NCBI GenBank assembly: GCA_016861185.1
Contig: BOKW01000003.1
Coordinates: 577,605 to 641,604 of the forward strand
Length of the DNA stretch: 64,000 nt
Direction of reading: 5' to 3'
Origin: Betaproteobacteria bacterium
GTDB lineage: Bacteria > Pseudomonadota > Gammaproteobacteria > Burkholderiales > Burkholderiaceae_F
The position numbers were made by a program, and so were the translations under genes. Of the stretch, positions 1 through 9,217 are shown in pieces (positions within the stretch are counted from its first letter, which is position 1; each line of letters begins with the position of its first letter). Under the pieces are notes generated by a model, which saw only the letters and a program-made list of their open reading frames with translations, searched no databases and was not told the DNA's origin.

Positions 1-927
1 CTTGGCGACGGCTTGCTCCATCGCCTTGCCCAGGTCGACGATGTTGCCGTCGTCGGTCATCACGATGCCGAGCATCAGCACCTGCTGGCCGTTGTGGCGC
101 ACCGTGTACAGCGGCGGATCCTCGTAGCCGCGCGTGACCGTCGTGAAGTCGCCGAGCCGGATCAGCCGGCCGCCGGCGGCGATCGGCACGTCGCGGATGT
201 CGTCCAGGGACTCGAACTGGCCGGCGACGCGGATCAGCACCCGGTCTCCCTTGGTGTCGATCGAGCCGGCCGCCAGCAGACTGTTCTGGTTGGTAAGGCT
301 CTCGGCAATCATCAACGGCGTGATGCCGAGGGCGGCGAGCTTGCGGTTCGAGAACTCGACGTAGACCTTCTTTGCCTGCTTGCCGTAGATGTCGATCTTC
401 TTGACCATCGGCACCTTCAGCAGGCGCCGCTTGATGTCCTCGGCCACGTCCGACAGTTCGCCCATGCCGATGCCGTCGCCCTTGACTGCATACAGCAGCC
501 CGGTCACGTCGCCGTACTCGTCGTTGAAGATCGGGCCGACGACGCCCTGCGGGAACTCGAGCTCGATGTCCTTGAACTTCTTGCGCGCCTGGTACCAGGC
601 TTCGCGCTGGTCGGCGTGCGACGTGCCGCCCTTGACGGTGATCGTCATGCCGCCATAGCCCTGGCGCGCGTAGGTGACGACCTTCTCGAAGTGATCGAGT
701 TGCTCGAACTTCTTCTCCATCCGGTTGAGCACCTGGTCCTGCACCTGCTGCGCCGTGGCGCCGGGCCAGATGACCACCGCCGTCATCGACGGCACGGAGA
801 AGTTCGGGTCTTCGAGCTGGCCGAGCTTGGTGAAGGCGAACGTGCCGCCCATGCCGATGACGAGGATCAGGAAAAGCACGATGGCGCGGTGGCCCAGTGC
901 CCATTCGGTCAGATTGAACGGTTTCAT
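1..927 (-). CDS. RND efflux pump permease, N-terminal part (cut by window edge)
   Basis: Inner-membrane proton-driven exporter of the AcrB/HAE family, the pump of a tripartite efflux system. Only the first ~309 residues are in the window; the frame stays open to base 1. The N-terminus has a membrane helix at about residues 14-35 followed by the EDPNF stretch typical of this family, then the periplasmic porter domain. The ATG overlaps the stop of the adaptor gene in an ATGA junction, so it is the last visible gene of the operon and translationally coupled. Substrate cannot be told. Family call is firm. Confidence 0.92.
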   Translation of the reverse strand, partial: MKPFNLTEWALGHRAIVLFLILVIGMGGTFAFTKLGQLEDPNFSVPSMTAVVIWPGATAQQVQDQVLNRMEKKFEQLDHFEKVVTYARQGYGGMTITVKGGTSHADQREAWYQARKKFKDIELEFPQGVVGPIFNDEYGDVTGLLYAVKGDGIGMGELSDVAEDIKRRLLKVPMVKKIDIYGKQAKKVYVEFSNRKLAALGITPLMIAESLTNQNSLLAAGSIDTKGDRVLIRVAGQFESLDDIRDVPIAAGGRLIRLGDFTTVTRGYEDPPLYTVRHNGQQVLMLGIVMTDDGNIVDLGKAMEQAVAK

Positions 928-2048
928 CGCTCGGCCACCTTCGCAGCGCCTTCCGCATGCGCCGTGCCGGGCAGCGCAACGCGCAGGCCGGGCGCCATCT
1001 TCTGCACCCCCGCCGTGACCACCTGGTCACCGGCCGCCGGTCCGGAGACGAGCACGTCGTCGTTGCGGTAGCCGTGGACCGTCACACCCACCAGTTCCAC
1101 CGTGCCACTCGGTTCAGTGCCGGTGCGGCGGACGACCCATACCGCGGGCCGGCCCTTGTCCTGCGTGATCGCCGCCGCCGGGATCACCGCCGCCGGCCGT
1201 TCCCCGGCCGGACGCTCGACCACCAGCGTGGCGGTCGCGCCGAGCGGCAGCGGGCGAGGCGTGACGGGCTTCAGGCGTGCGCGAAAGGTTCGCGTCTGCG
1301 CGGCGGCCTGCGGCGCCAGTTCGCGCAGCACCACGTCGAACTTCTGATCCGGCGCGCTGGCGAGCCATGCCCTGTAGCGCGACGCCTTGAACACCGCCAG
1401 GTGATCCTCCGGCACGTCGGCGACGATCTCGGGTTCGCCTTCGTTGGCGATCGAGACGACCGGCATGCCTTCGGCAACCACCTGCCCTGCCTCGACGCGC
1501 GTCGCCGTGACCACCCCGCCGCGCGATGCGCGCAGCACCGTGTACTTGAGCCGGTTGCGCGCCAACTCGAGCTGCCGGGCCGCGGCTTCGGCCGAGGCCG
1601 TCGCGGTTTCGTGCGCCGTCTGCGCCCTCTCCTCGTCGGATACGCTGACCGATCCGTCCAATTTCAGGTCCTCGAGGCGCTTGCGATCCGACTCGGCCTG
1701 CCGCGCCTGGGCTACCGCAGCGACGTGCGCCTGGCGCGCCGCTTCCTCGGCCTGGCGGTAATCGGTGTCGTCGAGCACCGCCAGCACATCGCCTTCGCGC
1801 ACCTTCTGGCCGACGTCGACCCTGCGCTGGAGGATCTTGCCGCCGACGCGAAAGGCCTCGTTGACCTCGTGCCGCGACTGCACGGTGCCGACATAGCGAT
1901 TGGTCTCGCTGGCCTTGTCCCCGTCGTAGCGGACTTCGGCGGTGCGGACGGCGCGCAGCGGTTCGGCCGGCGGCGGCTTCGAGCAGCCGGAAACCGTCGC
2001 CGCGACCGGCGCGAGAATGAGCAGGACGGAAAGGAGCGAAGTCTTCAT
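924..2048 (-). CDS. RND efflux periplasmic adaptor (membrane fusion) lipoprotein
   Basis: Periplasmic adaptor (HlyD/AcrA family, 374 aa) linking the inner-membrane pump to the outer-membrane channel. The N-terminus is a lipoprotein signal with a V-S-G-C lipobox, Cys22. A lipoyl/barrel-sandwich half (GQKVREGDVLAVL), a coiled-coil hairpin of about residues 85-160, and the second lipoyl half (GQVVAEGMPVV) follow, then beta-barrel and membrane-proximal domains. The frame is open further upstream, but the ATG at 2048 gives the lipoprotein signal and avoids overlap with the channel gene. It lies between channel and pump genes. Confidence 0.93.
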   Translation of the reverse strand: MKTSLLSVLLILAPVAATVSGCSKPPPAEPLRAVRTAEVRYDGDKASETNRYVGTVQSRHEVNEAFRVGGKILQRRVDVGQKVREGDVLAVLDDTDYRQAEEAARQAHVAAVAQARQAESDRKRLEDLKLDGSVSVSDEERAQTAHETATASAEAAARQLELARNRLKYTVLRASRGGVVTATRVEAGQVVAEGMPVVSIANEGEPEIVADVPEDHLAVFKASRYRAWLASAPDQKFDVVLRELAPQAAAQTRTFRARLKPVTPRPLPLGATATLVVERPAGERPAAVIPAAAITQDKGRPAVWVVRRTGTEPSGTVELVGVTVHGYRNDDVLVSGPAAGDQVVTAGVQKMAPGLRVALPGTAHAEGAAKVAER

Positions 2049-2074
2049 CGAGTTTCTCGTGCGATCGGCGCGTT

Positions 2075-3583
2075 TCATGAATTCGGGGACGCCGCAGCGC
2101 TGGTCTGCGCCGGCGCGGTGATCGGGTCGAACACCTGCCAGCCGCCGCCCAGCGCCTTGTAGAGCTGCACGCTGTCGAGCAGCAGTTGCGTATGGCTGTC
2201 GTTGGCGCTGACGCGGACCAGCAGCCGCTGGCGCTGCGCGTCGAGCAGGGGCAGGAGGTCGATCTGGCCGCGGTTGTAGAGCGACTGCGCGCGGCCGAAG
2301 GCTGCCTCGGCCGATGCGGCAGCGCCTGCCAGCGTGTCGGCCCGTTGACGCTGGTTGCGGACGGCGGCCAGGGCGTTCTCGACGTCTTCGAGCGCCCGCA
2401 CGATGGCGTCTTCGTAGCGCAATACGGCTTCCGACTGGCCCGCCTCGGCAATCTCGTTGATCGCCCGCGTCCGTCCGGCGTTGAAGATCGGCATCGCCAA
2501 CAGCGCCGCGGTGTTCGTATAGCGCGCGGAGCCGAGGTTGAAGTCGTTCACCTCGGCATGACCGCTGCCGAACAGCGCGGAGACGAATAGCCGCGGGAAC
2601 CATTCCGCATGGGCCTGCCGGCGGCGCGCATTGGCGGCGTCGAGTTGCGCCCTGGCGGCGAGCAGATCGGGCCTGCGCTCGAGCAGCGCTGCGGGCTGGC
2701 CTGCGCGCGCCGGCGGCGCGACCGGCACGCTGATCGACGGGGCGATGCGGTCGGCGTTGAACGCCTGATCGCCGATCAGCACGGAGATACGGTGGCGCGA
2801 AACGGCGACCGCCGTCTCAAGTGGAGGAATGGCAGCGCGTGCCCGCGACGCGTCGGTCTGGGCGCGCTCGACGTCGAACGGCGTGGCGAGTCCGGCGCGG
2901 TGCCTGGCGTTGACGAGGCGCAGCGTTTCGTCCTGCGCCGCCGAGATCGCGCGCACGGTTTCGAGCTGGCGCAAGGCGCCGACCAGGGCGAAGTAGCTGG
3001 ATGCGACGTCGGTCAGCACCATGAGACGAACGCCGCGCGCGCCGTGCTCGACGGCAAGGGCGTCGGCCTCGGCCGCCGTCGCACCCGCCCGCAGGCGGCC
3101 AGACAGATCGACTTCCCAAGACACGTTGATGCCGCCGACCGCGATGTCGGCGTCCGGAAGCGCCTGCCGCCTGGTCGCGTCGTACCCCGTATCGGCATGG
3201 AACGCACCACCAACGGCGCTGATGCTGGGCAGCAGCCAAGAGCGGCTGATCGTGGCGCCTGCGCGCGCGGCGCGCACGCGCTCGGCGGCGATCCTGACGT
3301 CACGGTTCTCGCGCGCCGCGCGGCCAATCAAATCGGTCAGCACCGGGTCGCCGTAGCTCTCCCACCAGGCGACCTCCGGCCCGACGTCCGATTCTGCAGT
3401 CATGGCGAAATGGCCGGGCACATCGACCGCTGGCTGAACAGCCGGAGTGCTGCACCCGGCCAACCCGATCGCGAATGAGATAGTCATCGCGACCGCCAAG
3501 GCACCCGCAGACGGTGGGGATCGGCGCAACCGTTCCGGCCGTGCCGGTCCAGGCATCCAGTTAACGCGAGCAAGTGGCAGCAT
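2075..3583 (-). CDS. RND efflux outer-membrane channel lipoprotein (NodT family)
   Basis: TolC-like outer-membrane factor (OprM/NodT type, ~502 aa), the exit duct of the same efflux system. A lipobox (I-G-L-A-G-C) puts the acylated Cys near residue 44. Two internally repeated helical segments, each ending in a YE/Y-R-G turn, match the outer-membrane efflux protein repeats. The start is uncertain: in-frame ATGs at 3583, 3556 and 3487 and a TTG at 3601 are possible, none with a clear ribosome site. It is first in the three-gene order channel, adaptor, pump, with 26 bases to the adaptor gene. Confidence 0.9.
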   Translation of the reverse strand: MLPLARVNWMPGPARPERLRRSPPSAGALAVAMTISFAIGLAGCSTPAVQPAVDVPGHFAMTAESDVGPEVAWWESYGDPVLTDLIGRAARENRDVRIAAERVRAARAGATISRSWLLPSISAVGGAFHADTGYDATRRQALPDADIAVGGINVSWEVDLSGRLRAGATAAEADALAVEHGARGVRLMVLTDVASSYFALVGALRQLETVRAISAAQDETLRLVNARHRAGLATPFDVERAQTDASRARAAIPPLETAVAVSRHRISVLIGDQAFNADRIAPSISVPVAPPARAGQPAALLERRPDLLAARAQLDAANARRRQAHAEWFPRLFVSALFGSGHAEVNDFNLGSARYTNTAALLAMPIFNAGRTRAINEIAEAGQSEAVLRYEDAIVRALEDVENALAAVRNQRQRADTLAGAAASAEAAFGRAQSLYNRGQIDLLPLLDAQRQRLLVRVSANDSHTQLLLDSVQLYKALGGGWQVFDPITAPAQTSAAASPNS

Positions 3584-3638
3584 CGGTCGTCGACTCGTCA
3601 ATCAATGTGGCAACAGTAGTGAAGGGACTGCAGGAAGT

Positions 3639-3665
3639 GGTCAGCGAGGGGTCGCCTGTTCGTCG
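3639..3665 (+). repeat. 27-bp interspersed repeat, unit H
   Basis: A diverged copy of the intergenic unit described under findings. It begins GGTCAGCGAGG and is preceded by AAGT, the same flank as units at 5545 and 20425. It sits in the gap between the efflux operon and the pagL-like gene. The match is good in the first 17 bases and then shifts by one base, so this is one of the weaker copies. Confidence 0.45.
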
Positions 3666-3747
3666 CCATTTCGTCAGCGCCAGCGAAGAGGTTCGGCGCG
3701 TCATATCGCGCAACTCGTCCCTCCCTTGGACACCGCTCGCAACGCAA

Positions 3748-4335
3748 TCACTCGCCGTACCCGAGCGGCACGACCAGTCGCAACTGCACGAAGTTCTCGC
3801 CGGGATTCGGGCGATTTATGCCGGCGTTGGAGAAGTGCTGCATGCGCAGCGACCATTCCCAGCCGCGCGGCGCGGACCGATAGCCGACGGCCAGGTGATC
3901 GCCGAAGTTGAACGTTGTGGAGAAGCGCTTCTCGGGTGTGCGATACAAGGGCGTCAGCCAGTTGACGCCGATTCCGCCTTCATAGAACCAGCCGTGCATT
4001 GCGCCGTCTGGCCAGTAGCGAAGCGCCGGCGTAACCCCGATCTGGGTGACGGTGGCACCGGCGCCGTCGTCGACGCGCCACCATCCGAGTGAAACCTCAT
4101 GGTGGCCGGCCAGTCGTCCGTGCTCACCAAGATGCCAGCCGCGCGACCAGTTCCACTGCAAACCAAGACTGAGCGTCGTCGTTTCGCTGGCACGGCCGCT
4201 CTGCACAAGTACGCCGCTCGGCGCGAACGCGTCGACACCACAGCTGCCGGAAGACTCCGGCTGTTCGTTCGCGGCGACGACGGCGTTGCTGATGAAGACG
4301 GACGCCAGCGCAACGACGATACGGCTGAGGATCAT
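3748..4335 (-). CDS. pagL: PagL-like lipid A 3-O-deacylase
   Basis: Outer-membrane beta-barrel esterase (195 aa) expected to remove the acyl chain at position 3 of lipid A, changing endotoxin signalling and envelope packing. A signal peptide (about residues 1-21, ending AVVAA) is followed by alternating aromatic strands. The C-terminal signature HFSNAGINRPNPGEN supplies the His-x-Ser pair (His167, Ser169) and a downstream Glu180, the spacing of the PagL catalytic triad. It follows the LpxR-type gene on the same strand with 123 bases between, so the two probably act together on lipid A. Family assignment rests on the signature; specificity is inferred. Confidence 0.85.
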   Translation of the reverse strand: MILSRIVVALASVFISNAVVAANEQPESSGSCGVDAFAPSGVLVQSGRASETTTLSLGLQWNWSRGWHLGEHGRLAGHHEVSLGWWRVDDGAGATVTQIGVTPALRYWPDGAMHGWFYEGGIGVNWLTPLYRTPEKRFSTTFNFGDHLAVGYRSAPRGWEWSLRMQHFSNAGINRPNPGENFVQLRLVVPLGYGE

Positions 4336-4458
4336 GGTTCACGGCTTGCAGCCGCGGAAGCACACGGGACCCGGGCTGCTCGTGGCGATCGGCCGTCCCA
4401 GCCGCCCTGCCCACGAATCGGCAGTAGGGATTGACGGCTGTTGCTGATCAACGAACGG

Positions 4459-5478
4459 TCAGAAGTACCATGACAGGCTCAGAGTCCCGAACTCGACGCG
4501 CTCCCGCTCCGTTTCGAACGTCTTGGTGAAGAAGGTTCTGCCGACGAAGAAGACGAAACCTCCATGACGCACGGCGACGCCGAGTGTGGCCATACCGATG
4601 AAGGGTTTGGTATCGACCGAGCGGCTGTTCTTGAACACCGTCCCGTCGAGCGGCAGGTAGTGGGCGACACCGTAGCCGGCAAGACCGCCGGAAAGCGAAA
4701 CGGACCATCGATCCACTGGCCCGGCGCCGACCGTCGACGCCACGTTGAACCCTTGACGCAGCGCTGTTCCGCCCAAGGCCTCGATGAGATTCCAGCCGAC
4801 TTCGCCGTACACACCGAGTCCGGCACCGGTGAAGTAGTTGCCGACACCCGCGTTGGCCACGGGAACGACTCTCCACGAGGCCGACTTGCCGAGATTCCCT
4901 TGAGCCAGCAGGTACGCGCCCGTGTAACCGACGTTGAGGACTGGTTCGTCCGGAAGCTGCGTGTCCCAGCCCATGGGCTCATCGGAGTCGACGACTTTGT
5001 GGAACCACTTTTGCACGTTGTCGGCTTGCGACGATGGTCCCACTACGCCGACTCTGAGCTGCCACGCATGCGTCGAACGTTCGTTTCTCGCATAGATGAC
5101 ATTGTCGAGGTACAGAACGCCGGCATACGGCTGGTCGTCCCTCGGCGGGTCCGCGACCTTGATGTCGTCTGGCGTATGCATCTCGTGGGCGATGGACCAG
5201 GCCACATACGTGCGGTAATTGCTGTTGCCGACGAACGGCAGGAACGACCAGAAGTCACCCCACCGGCGGATGAAGCTCCGCTCGGCGTAGGTGTCGATGG
5301 CCCTGGATACCCACGACACGCCGATGCCGTTCGTGTAGTTGTTGTCACTACCAGTCGGTATGTCGTTCTCCACCGTAACCGTCCAAGCGCCGGCATAAGA
5401 AGCCGTCGACTGTGCGCCGCAGTCCGCTGTGCCAAAGGACAGCAACGCGATCAATGTGAGCCACACACCCGCTTTCAT
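4459..5478 (-). CDS. lpxR: LpxR-family lipid A 3'-O-deacylase
   Basis: Outer-membrane beta-barrel hydrolase (339 aa, DUF2219/LpxR) expected to remove the 3'-acyloxyacyl group of lipid A. The N-terminal signal peptide is followed by VENDI (Glu37-Asn38-Asp39) and DNNYTNG with Ser55, matching the Asn-Asp and Ser active-site region. His160 in QADNVQKWFH fits the catalytic His segment. The chain ends in an aromatic residue (SWYF), as outer-membrane barrels do. It lies just upstream of the PagL-type gene, so a single transcript could encode enzymes for both 3' and 3 positions. The calcium dependence known for the family was not examined. Confidence 0.87.
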   Translation of the reverse strand: MKAGVWLTLIALLSFGTADCGAQSTASYAGAWTVTVENDIPTGSDNNYTNGIGVSWVSRAIDTYAERSFIRRWGDFWSFLPFVGNSNYRTYVAWSIAHEMHTPDDIKVADPPRDDQPYAGVLYLDNVIYARNERSTHAWQLRVGVVGPSSQADNVQKWFHKVVDSDEPMGWDTQLPDEPVLNVGYTGAYLLAQGNLGKSASWRVVPVANAGVGNYFTGAGLGVYGEVGWNLIEALGGTALRQGFNVASTVGAGPVDRWSVSLSGGLAGYGVAHYLPLDGTVFKNSRSVDTKPFIGMATLGVAVRHGGFVFFVGRTFFTKTFETERERVEFGTLSLSWYF

Positions 5479-5544
5479 GTCATCGACCTCATCGTCTGGG
5501 TGGACTTCGATGCGAGGAAGCGTAACGGGGCTCCCGCATGAAGT

Positions 5545-5571
5545 GGTCAGTGAGGCGTCGGCGTTCCGTCG
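5545..5571 (+). repeat. 27-bp interspersed repeat, unit G
   Basis: Begins GGTCAGTGAGGCGTCGG with the flank AAGT, and matches the family core at most positions including the GTTC-GTC end. It lies in the 246-base gap upstream of the lpxR-like gene. No convincing inverted partner was found nearby. Confidence 0.5.
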
Positions 5572-5724
5572 CCGTTCGGTAGCGGTGATGCAGCGGCGAT
5601 CGGAGCCGAACCTGTGGGCGCAACGCTGCGCCCCGGGAGAGACAGCGGTCGTCGAACGCGCGGGTCCGTCGTCGCCCGACGCGCCGCCGTCACTCCATCG
5701 GTGAATAGCGGTAGCGGCCGCCGA

Positions 5725-6171
5725 CTAGAGCCCGGAGCTGAAGTGGGCGAACTCTTCGCGGCAGGCCTCCCCGAAACCCCTGAGCGGGTCGGCGTCCTCG
5801 GAGCGCGCGAGTTCGCGCACCTCCTCAACGCTCAGGTTCTTGGAGAAGTACTGCTCGGTGATCTGCCGTAACAAACGCTCGGCCTCCCTCAGTACCGCGG
5901 GGGAGGCGGACAGTCGGATGCGGTTGAGCAGCGCGTAGGCATTCAGCAGAGTTTCCGGCCTGTCCAAGGAATGGGTCATCGCGTCGATGAGAAGCTTGCT
6001 GCACTCGACGATGAACTCGCCATAGAGCGTTTCCCGATGGCGGAACTCGAGTCGCACCAGTTCCTGTCGATTGGCGGTCCTCTGCGTGATCCAAGTCGTG
6101 GCGACGGTCGCCGAACCACCTACCAGCGATCCCAGTATGCCGGACACGGCGCCGATCAGGCTCGTATCCAT
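5725..6171 (-). CDS. small membrane-anchored protein of unknown function
   Basis: 148 aa, not recognised. The first ~28 residues form one Gly/Ala-rich membrane helix (GAVSGILGSLVGGSATVATTW); the rest is a charged helical cytoplasmic part with segments such as RLEFRHRETLYGEF and RQITEQYFSKNLSVEEVREL. It is the last of a minus-strand series running from phaC through DUF3141 and the 107-aa gene, 48 bases after the latter. Context suggests a role tied to PHB granules or the envelope, but nothing in the sequence proves it. Confidence 0.6.
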   Translation of the reverse strand: MDTSLIGAVSGILGSLVGGSATVATTWITQRTANRQELVRLEFRHRETLYGEFIVECSKLLIDAMTHSLDRPETLLNAYALLNRIRLSASPAVLREAERLLRQITEQYFSKNLSVEEVRELARSEDADPLRGFGEACREEFAHFSSGL

Positions 6172-6219
6172 TCGTCGGCCCCGAGCTCTTCGTTTCGGTG
6201 TGGAAGGACGTGCCCGCGG

Positions 6220-6543
6220 CTAGGATCCGAATCGATCCCCGAAGCGCTTCTTCAGCCGGTCCACGACATACGCCTCGATCATGGCCGTCTGCGACTGACC
6301 CAGAACGTCGACTGACTTCTCGCGAACCGCCCCGTGCAGCTTCAGTAGGTTGTGCAGCTTTGCGAACGCCGCCGGGTTGTCGGTTCCGCACACCGTGGCA
6401 TCCCGCTGCAGCACGCGCATGATTACGCCGGGTCGCAGCAGTTCTATCCCGCACAGCAGGGCCAGCCGGGCGATCTCGGTGTCCAGTTCTTCGAAGTTGT
6501 ACGCCCACCACGCGGGCGGGAGGTCGTGGGTTCGCTCGGGCAT
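6220..6543 (-). CDS. conserved-looking small cytoplasmic protein, unknown function
   Basis: 107 aa, no recognised domain, no signal or membrane segment; mostly helical with the segment PPAWWAYNFEELDTEIARL near the N-terminus and a basic C-terminus. Two starts are possible: the ATG at 6549 overlaps the DUF3141 stop (ATGA), but an AGGAGG ribosome site lies six bases before the second ATG at 6543, which I chose. Either way it is translationally coupled to DUF3141 in the phaC operon, so a job in PHB metabolism is likely by context only. Confidence 0.7.
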   Translation of the reverse strand: MPERTHDLPPAWWAYNFEELDTEIARLALLCGIELLRPGVIMRVLQRDATVCGTDNPAAFAKLHNLLKLHGAVREKSVDVLGQSQTAMIEAYVVDRLKKRFGDRFGS

Positions 6544-6545
6544 GG

Positions 6546-8897
6546 TCATCCTCCTTGCATTGCCGCTGCGCGCCCGCTCCGTCGCCGCGCCGGGACCGCT
6601 TCCGCCCGGGGACCGCTCCAGCGGAGCACACGGCGAATGCGCGCGAGCGTCGCGAGCTGGTCGGACGAAGGCTCGATGCGCTGTACGCGCTTGTCCCCGA
6701 GCACGCGCTCGAGCAGCGTGAGCAGGCGATCGCGGTCCTTGCGCTTCGCCAGCAGGATCGGCAGCGTCTTGATCGCCTTGTCCGGCTCGTAGCGCGCGAT
6801 GATTTCCTGCTCGCCGCCGATCCTCCGCACCTCGTCGCGCGGCAGGTCCGGCAACAGCGCCTTGTATTCCTCGCTCAGCTCTTGCGCGAGCTGAACGCGG
6901 GCAAGCGGCAGCGGCTCATCCCGGTGCGCCAACAGGAACGCGACGCGTGCCAGCGCCTCGGCGTAGCCGCCCTTGTCGATCGAAGCCAACGCGTTCTTGA
7001 CGAACGGAAGCTGGCGCGAGTCGACGTGCCGCTTGCTCTCTTCGGCCGGCTCGTCGCCGAAGTAGGCAGCAAAGATGTTGCCGTAGATCTGGAAGAAGGT
7101 CGCTTCGGCGATCGCGTCGCGCAGCGCGCGACCGTAATCGAGGCAGGCGCTGGTGATCTCCGCCGCCGCCGCTTCGAGCCGCCGCGCGGCATGCTCTGGC
7201 TCGAGCGCCTGGCGTTGCGCCTTCACCGCCTCGGCCGCCGGCGCCAGCCACCACAGGAAGGGATTGAGATCGGAGACCGCCCATCGCTGGAATCGAAGCG
7301 GATGAAACTCGCGCGAAAGCTTGGCGCCGTATTCGTTGGCCACCGCCTGGATCGCCGGTCGCCCGAACAGCTCGTAGGCGCGTTGATTGAACTCGGAGAC
7401 CGCACCTGCCGCCTCGAACGGTCTCTCGTCGACGCGCTCGAAGCGATTGAGGCGAGCGGCGATCTCTTCGAGACGCAATTCGACGAGATTCACTTCGTAT
7501 CCCGGTGTGCCCTTGCCGGCGTCTTTTGACTCCGTGATCTGCATCCCGTACAGGCCCGGCGGCAGCGCCTCGATCGACTTCAGCACCGACGCGACCTGCG
7601 TTCCCTCCTTTTTCGCGACCTTCCCCGACACGAAGATGCCAAGATGGCCGACGCTTTCGTGTATCAACCCGACGATCACCTGGCCGCGGGCCTTGATCTC
7701 TTCGGTGCTGCCGTACACGTCGGCGACCCAGTTGAAGGCTTGTTGCGGCGGCGTGATGTTGTCGCCCATCGACGCGAACAGCACGATCGGCACCTTGATC
7801 TCGCGCAGATCGAAGGCGTTGCCGGCGCCGGCCTTCACCGTGCCGGACCAAAGCTTGTTGCCGACGAATAGGTTCTGCGTGATCCACTCGATCTCTTCGC
7901 GGTTCAGCAGGTAGTAGCCGCCCCACCACCGCTCGAACTCGAGGAAGCGTGGTGGCTCGCTGTCGATGCCGGCGAACACCTGGTAGTACTTGTCGAAAAA
8001 GGTATTTGCCGGGTTCAGATACTCGAAGTTCTGCACCAGCCAGGCACCGTCGAACTTGCCCGCGCCGAGATCCGAGCTCAGCGACGCCAGCCACGTGCCG
8101 CCGAGCAGTCCGCCCGCATAGCGCATCGGGTTATCGCCTTCGCCTTCGCGCCACGCTCCGCCCCAGTACGACATCGGTGCGCCGACGACCACGACCGGGC
8201 CGGTGTCGTCGGGATTGGCAGCCGCCAGCATCATCGCCGCCCAGCCGGCCTGACAGTTGCCGACGATTCCGGGCTTCGGAGCGCCGGGGTGAAGCTCGCG
8301 CACGTGGCGCACGAACTCGCGCTCGGCGTTGCACACGTCGATCAGCGTCTGCCCAGGCTGGGGATCCGGGAAGAAGATCACGAAGTACACCGGATGGCCT
8401 TCCTGCAGCGCCACGCCGACCTGCGAGTCGTCCTTGAAGCCGCCGATTCCCGGCCCATGGCCGCCGCGCGGGTCGATGATCACGTAGGGCCGGCGCTTAG
8501 CGTCAACCGCCACCCCCTTAGGCGGAACAATGCGTACCAGCGCGTAGTTGACCGGGCGCTCGAGCGTACGACCGTCCATCACCATTTCGTACTCGAAGCG
8601 CAGCACCGGCGGCAGCCCCTGGCGCTCGTGATCGATAAAGTTGTTGCCGCGCTGACGCAGCGTGTCCCACAAAAGAAGCGATCGCTGCGCGAAGTCGATG
8701 GTGTACTGCGCGCCGCTCGCCCACACCTGCAGCGGTGCCAGCGGATTGGCCGACAACTGCTCCAACTGCCCCTCGTACGCGTTACGCACGCGCTCTGCGA
8801 AGCGCTCGGTCGCTATCTTCGTGCGGCGCTGCACGATCTGCGCAACTTTGGTAGCCACGTCGTGGCTTTGCGCAAGGCGTCTGACTGGACTGTTCAT
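6546..8897 (-). CDS. DUF3141 protein, PHA-synthase-like alpha/beta hydrolase
   Basis: 783 aa. The N-terminal ~90 residues are helical and resemble the region preceding the catalytic core of PHA synthases. The middle is an alpha/beta-hydrolase fold with a nucleophile elbow GNCQAG (Cys215), i.e. cysteine where lipases have serine, as in PhaC. A candidate acid is in SMGDN and a candidate His in GHLGIF. A long helical C-terminal part (after ~residue 460) has no clear parallel. The start has a GGGAGA ribosome site and overlaps the stop of the 72-aa gene. It sits downstream of phaC. The family has no firmly assigned activity; a PHB-related thioesterase or acyltransferase role is inferred. Confidence 0.85.
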   Translation of the reverse strand: MNSPVRRLAQSHDVATKVAQIVQRRTKIATERFAERVRNAYEGQLEQLSANPLAPLQVWASGAQYTIDFAQRSLLLWDTLRQRGNNFIDHERQGLPPVLRFEYEMVMDGRTLERPVNYALVRIVPPKGVAVDAKRRPYVIIDPRGGHGPGIGGFKDDSQVGVALQEGHPVYFVIFFPDPQPGQTLIDVCNAEREFVRHVRELHPGAPKPGIVGNCQAGWAAMMLAAANPDDTGPVVVVGAPMSYWGGAWREGEGDNPMRYAGGLLGGTWLASLSSDLGAGKFDGAWLVQNFEYLNPANTFFDKYYQVFAGIDSEPPRFLEFERWWGGYYLLNREEIEWITQNLFVGNKLWSGTVKAGAGNAFDLREIKVPIVLFASMGDNITPPQQAFNWVADVYGSTEEIKARGQVIVGLIHESVGHLGIFVSGKVAKKEGTQVASVLKSIEALPPGLYGMQITESKDAGKGTPGYEVNLVELRLEEIAARLNRFERVDERPFEAAGAVSEFNQRAYELFGRPAIQAVANEYGAKLSREFHPLRFQRWAVSDLNPFLWWLAPAAEAVKAQRQALEPEHAARRLEAAAAEITSACLDYGRALRDAIAEATFFQIYGNIFAAYFGDEPAEESKRHVDSRQLPFVKNALASIDKGGYAEALARVAFLLAHRDEPLPLARVQLAQELSEEYKALLPDLPRDEVRRIGGEQEIIARYEPDKAIKTLPILLAKRKDRDRLLTLLERVLGDKRVQRIEPSSDQLATLARIRRVLRWSGPRAEAVPARRRSGRAAAMQGG

Positions 8898-9112
8898 CGT
8901 TTCTCCCACGCCGGATCGGCGTCCTCTACGTTCCTGGCGCTCAGGTCTCTTGCGATCGATTCGAGCAATTCGTGGCCGGAAGTGAACTCGCGCTGCCCGC
9001 CGGTGACGAGGTTCTCGAGGAGCCCGGCCAGTGCGTCCCCGCTGGCATCGTTGCGCAGCTTCAGCACGTAGGTGCGGCGGCTGGGATAGGTGGATTCGGA
9101 TTTCAGGGTCAT
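8894..9112 (-). CDS. 72-aa protein between phaC and DUF3141
   Basis: Not recognised. A short soluble protein with a beta-like N-terminal half (RRTYVLKLRNDAS) and a helical rest (HELLESIARDL). Its stop overlaps the DUF3141 start by four bases and it follows phaC by about 105 bases in the same direction, so it is probably translated with DUF3141. The tight coupling and clean reading frame argue that it is real. Confidence 0.7.
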   Translation of the reverse strand: MTLKSESTYPSRRTYVLKLRNDASGDALAGLLENLVTGGQREFTSGHELLESIARDLSARNVEDADPAWEKR

Positions 9113-9166
9113 CGCAGGACCAACTGGGCGAGTCGAAGGAAAGGTAGCTGCATCGCGTCCGTGAGT

Positions 9167-9193
9167 GGTAAAGGAAAGGTCGTTGTTCGGTCG
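9167..9193 (+). repeat. 27-bp interspersed repeat, unit D
   Basis: Begins GGTAAAGGAAAGGTCG and ends TTGTTCGGTCG; it matches the right-hand unit at 20512-20538 (read on the other strand) at 22 of 27 positions. It lies in the 105-base gap between phaC and the 72-aa gene, so it would be transcribed within the phaC operon. Confidence 0.6.
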
Positions 9194-9217
9194 AGGTTCG
9201 GAACGAACGACGTGCCC

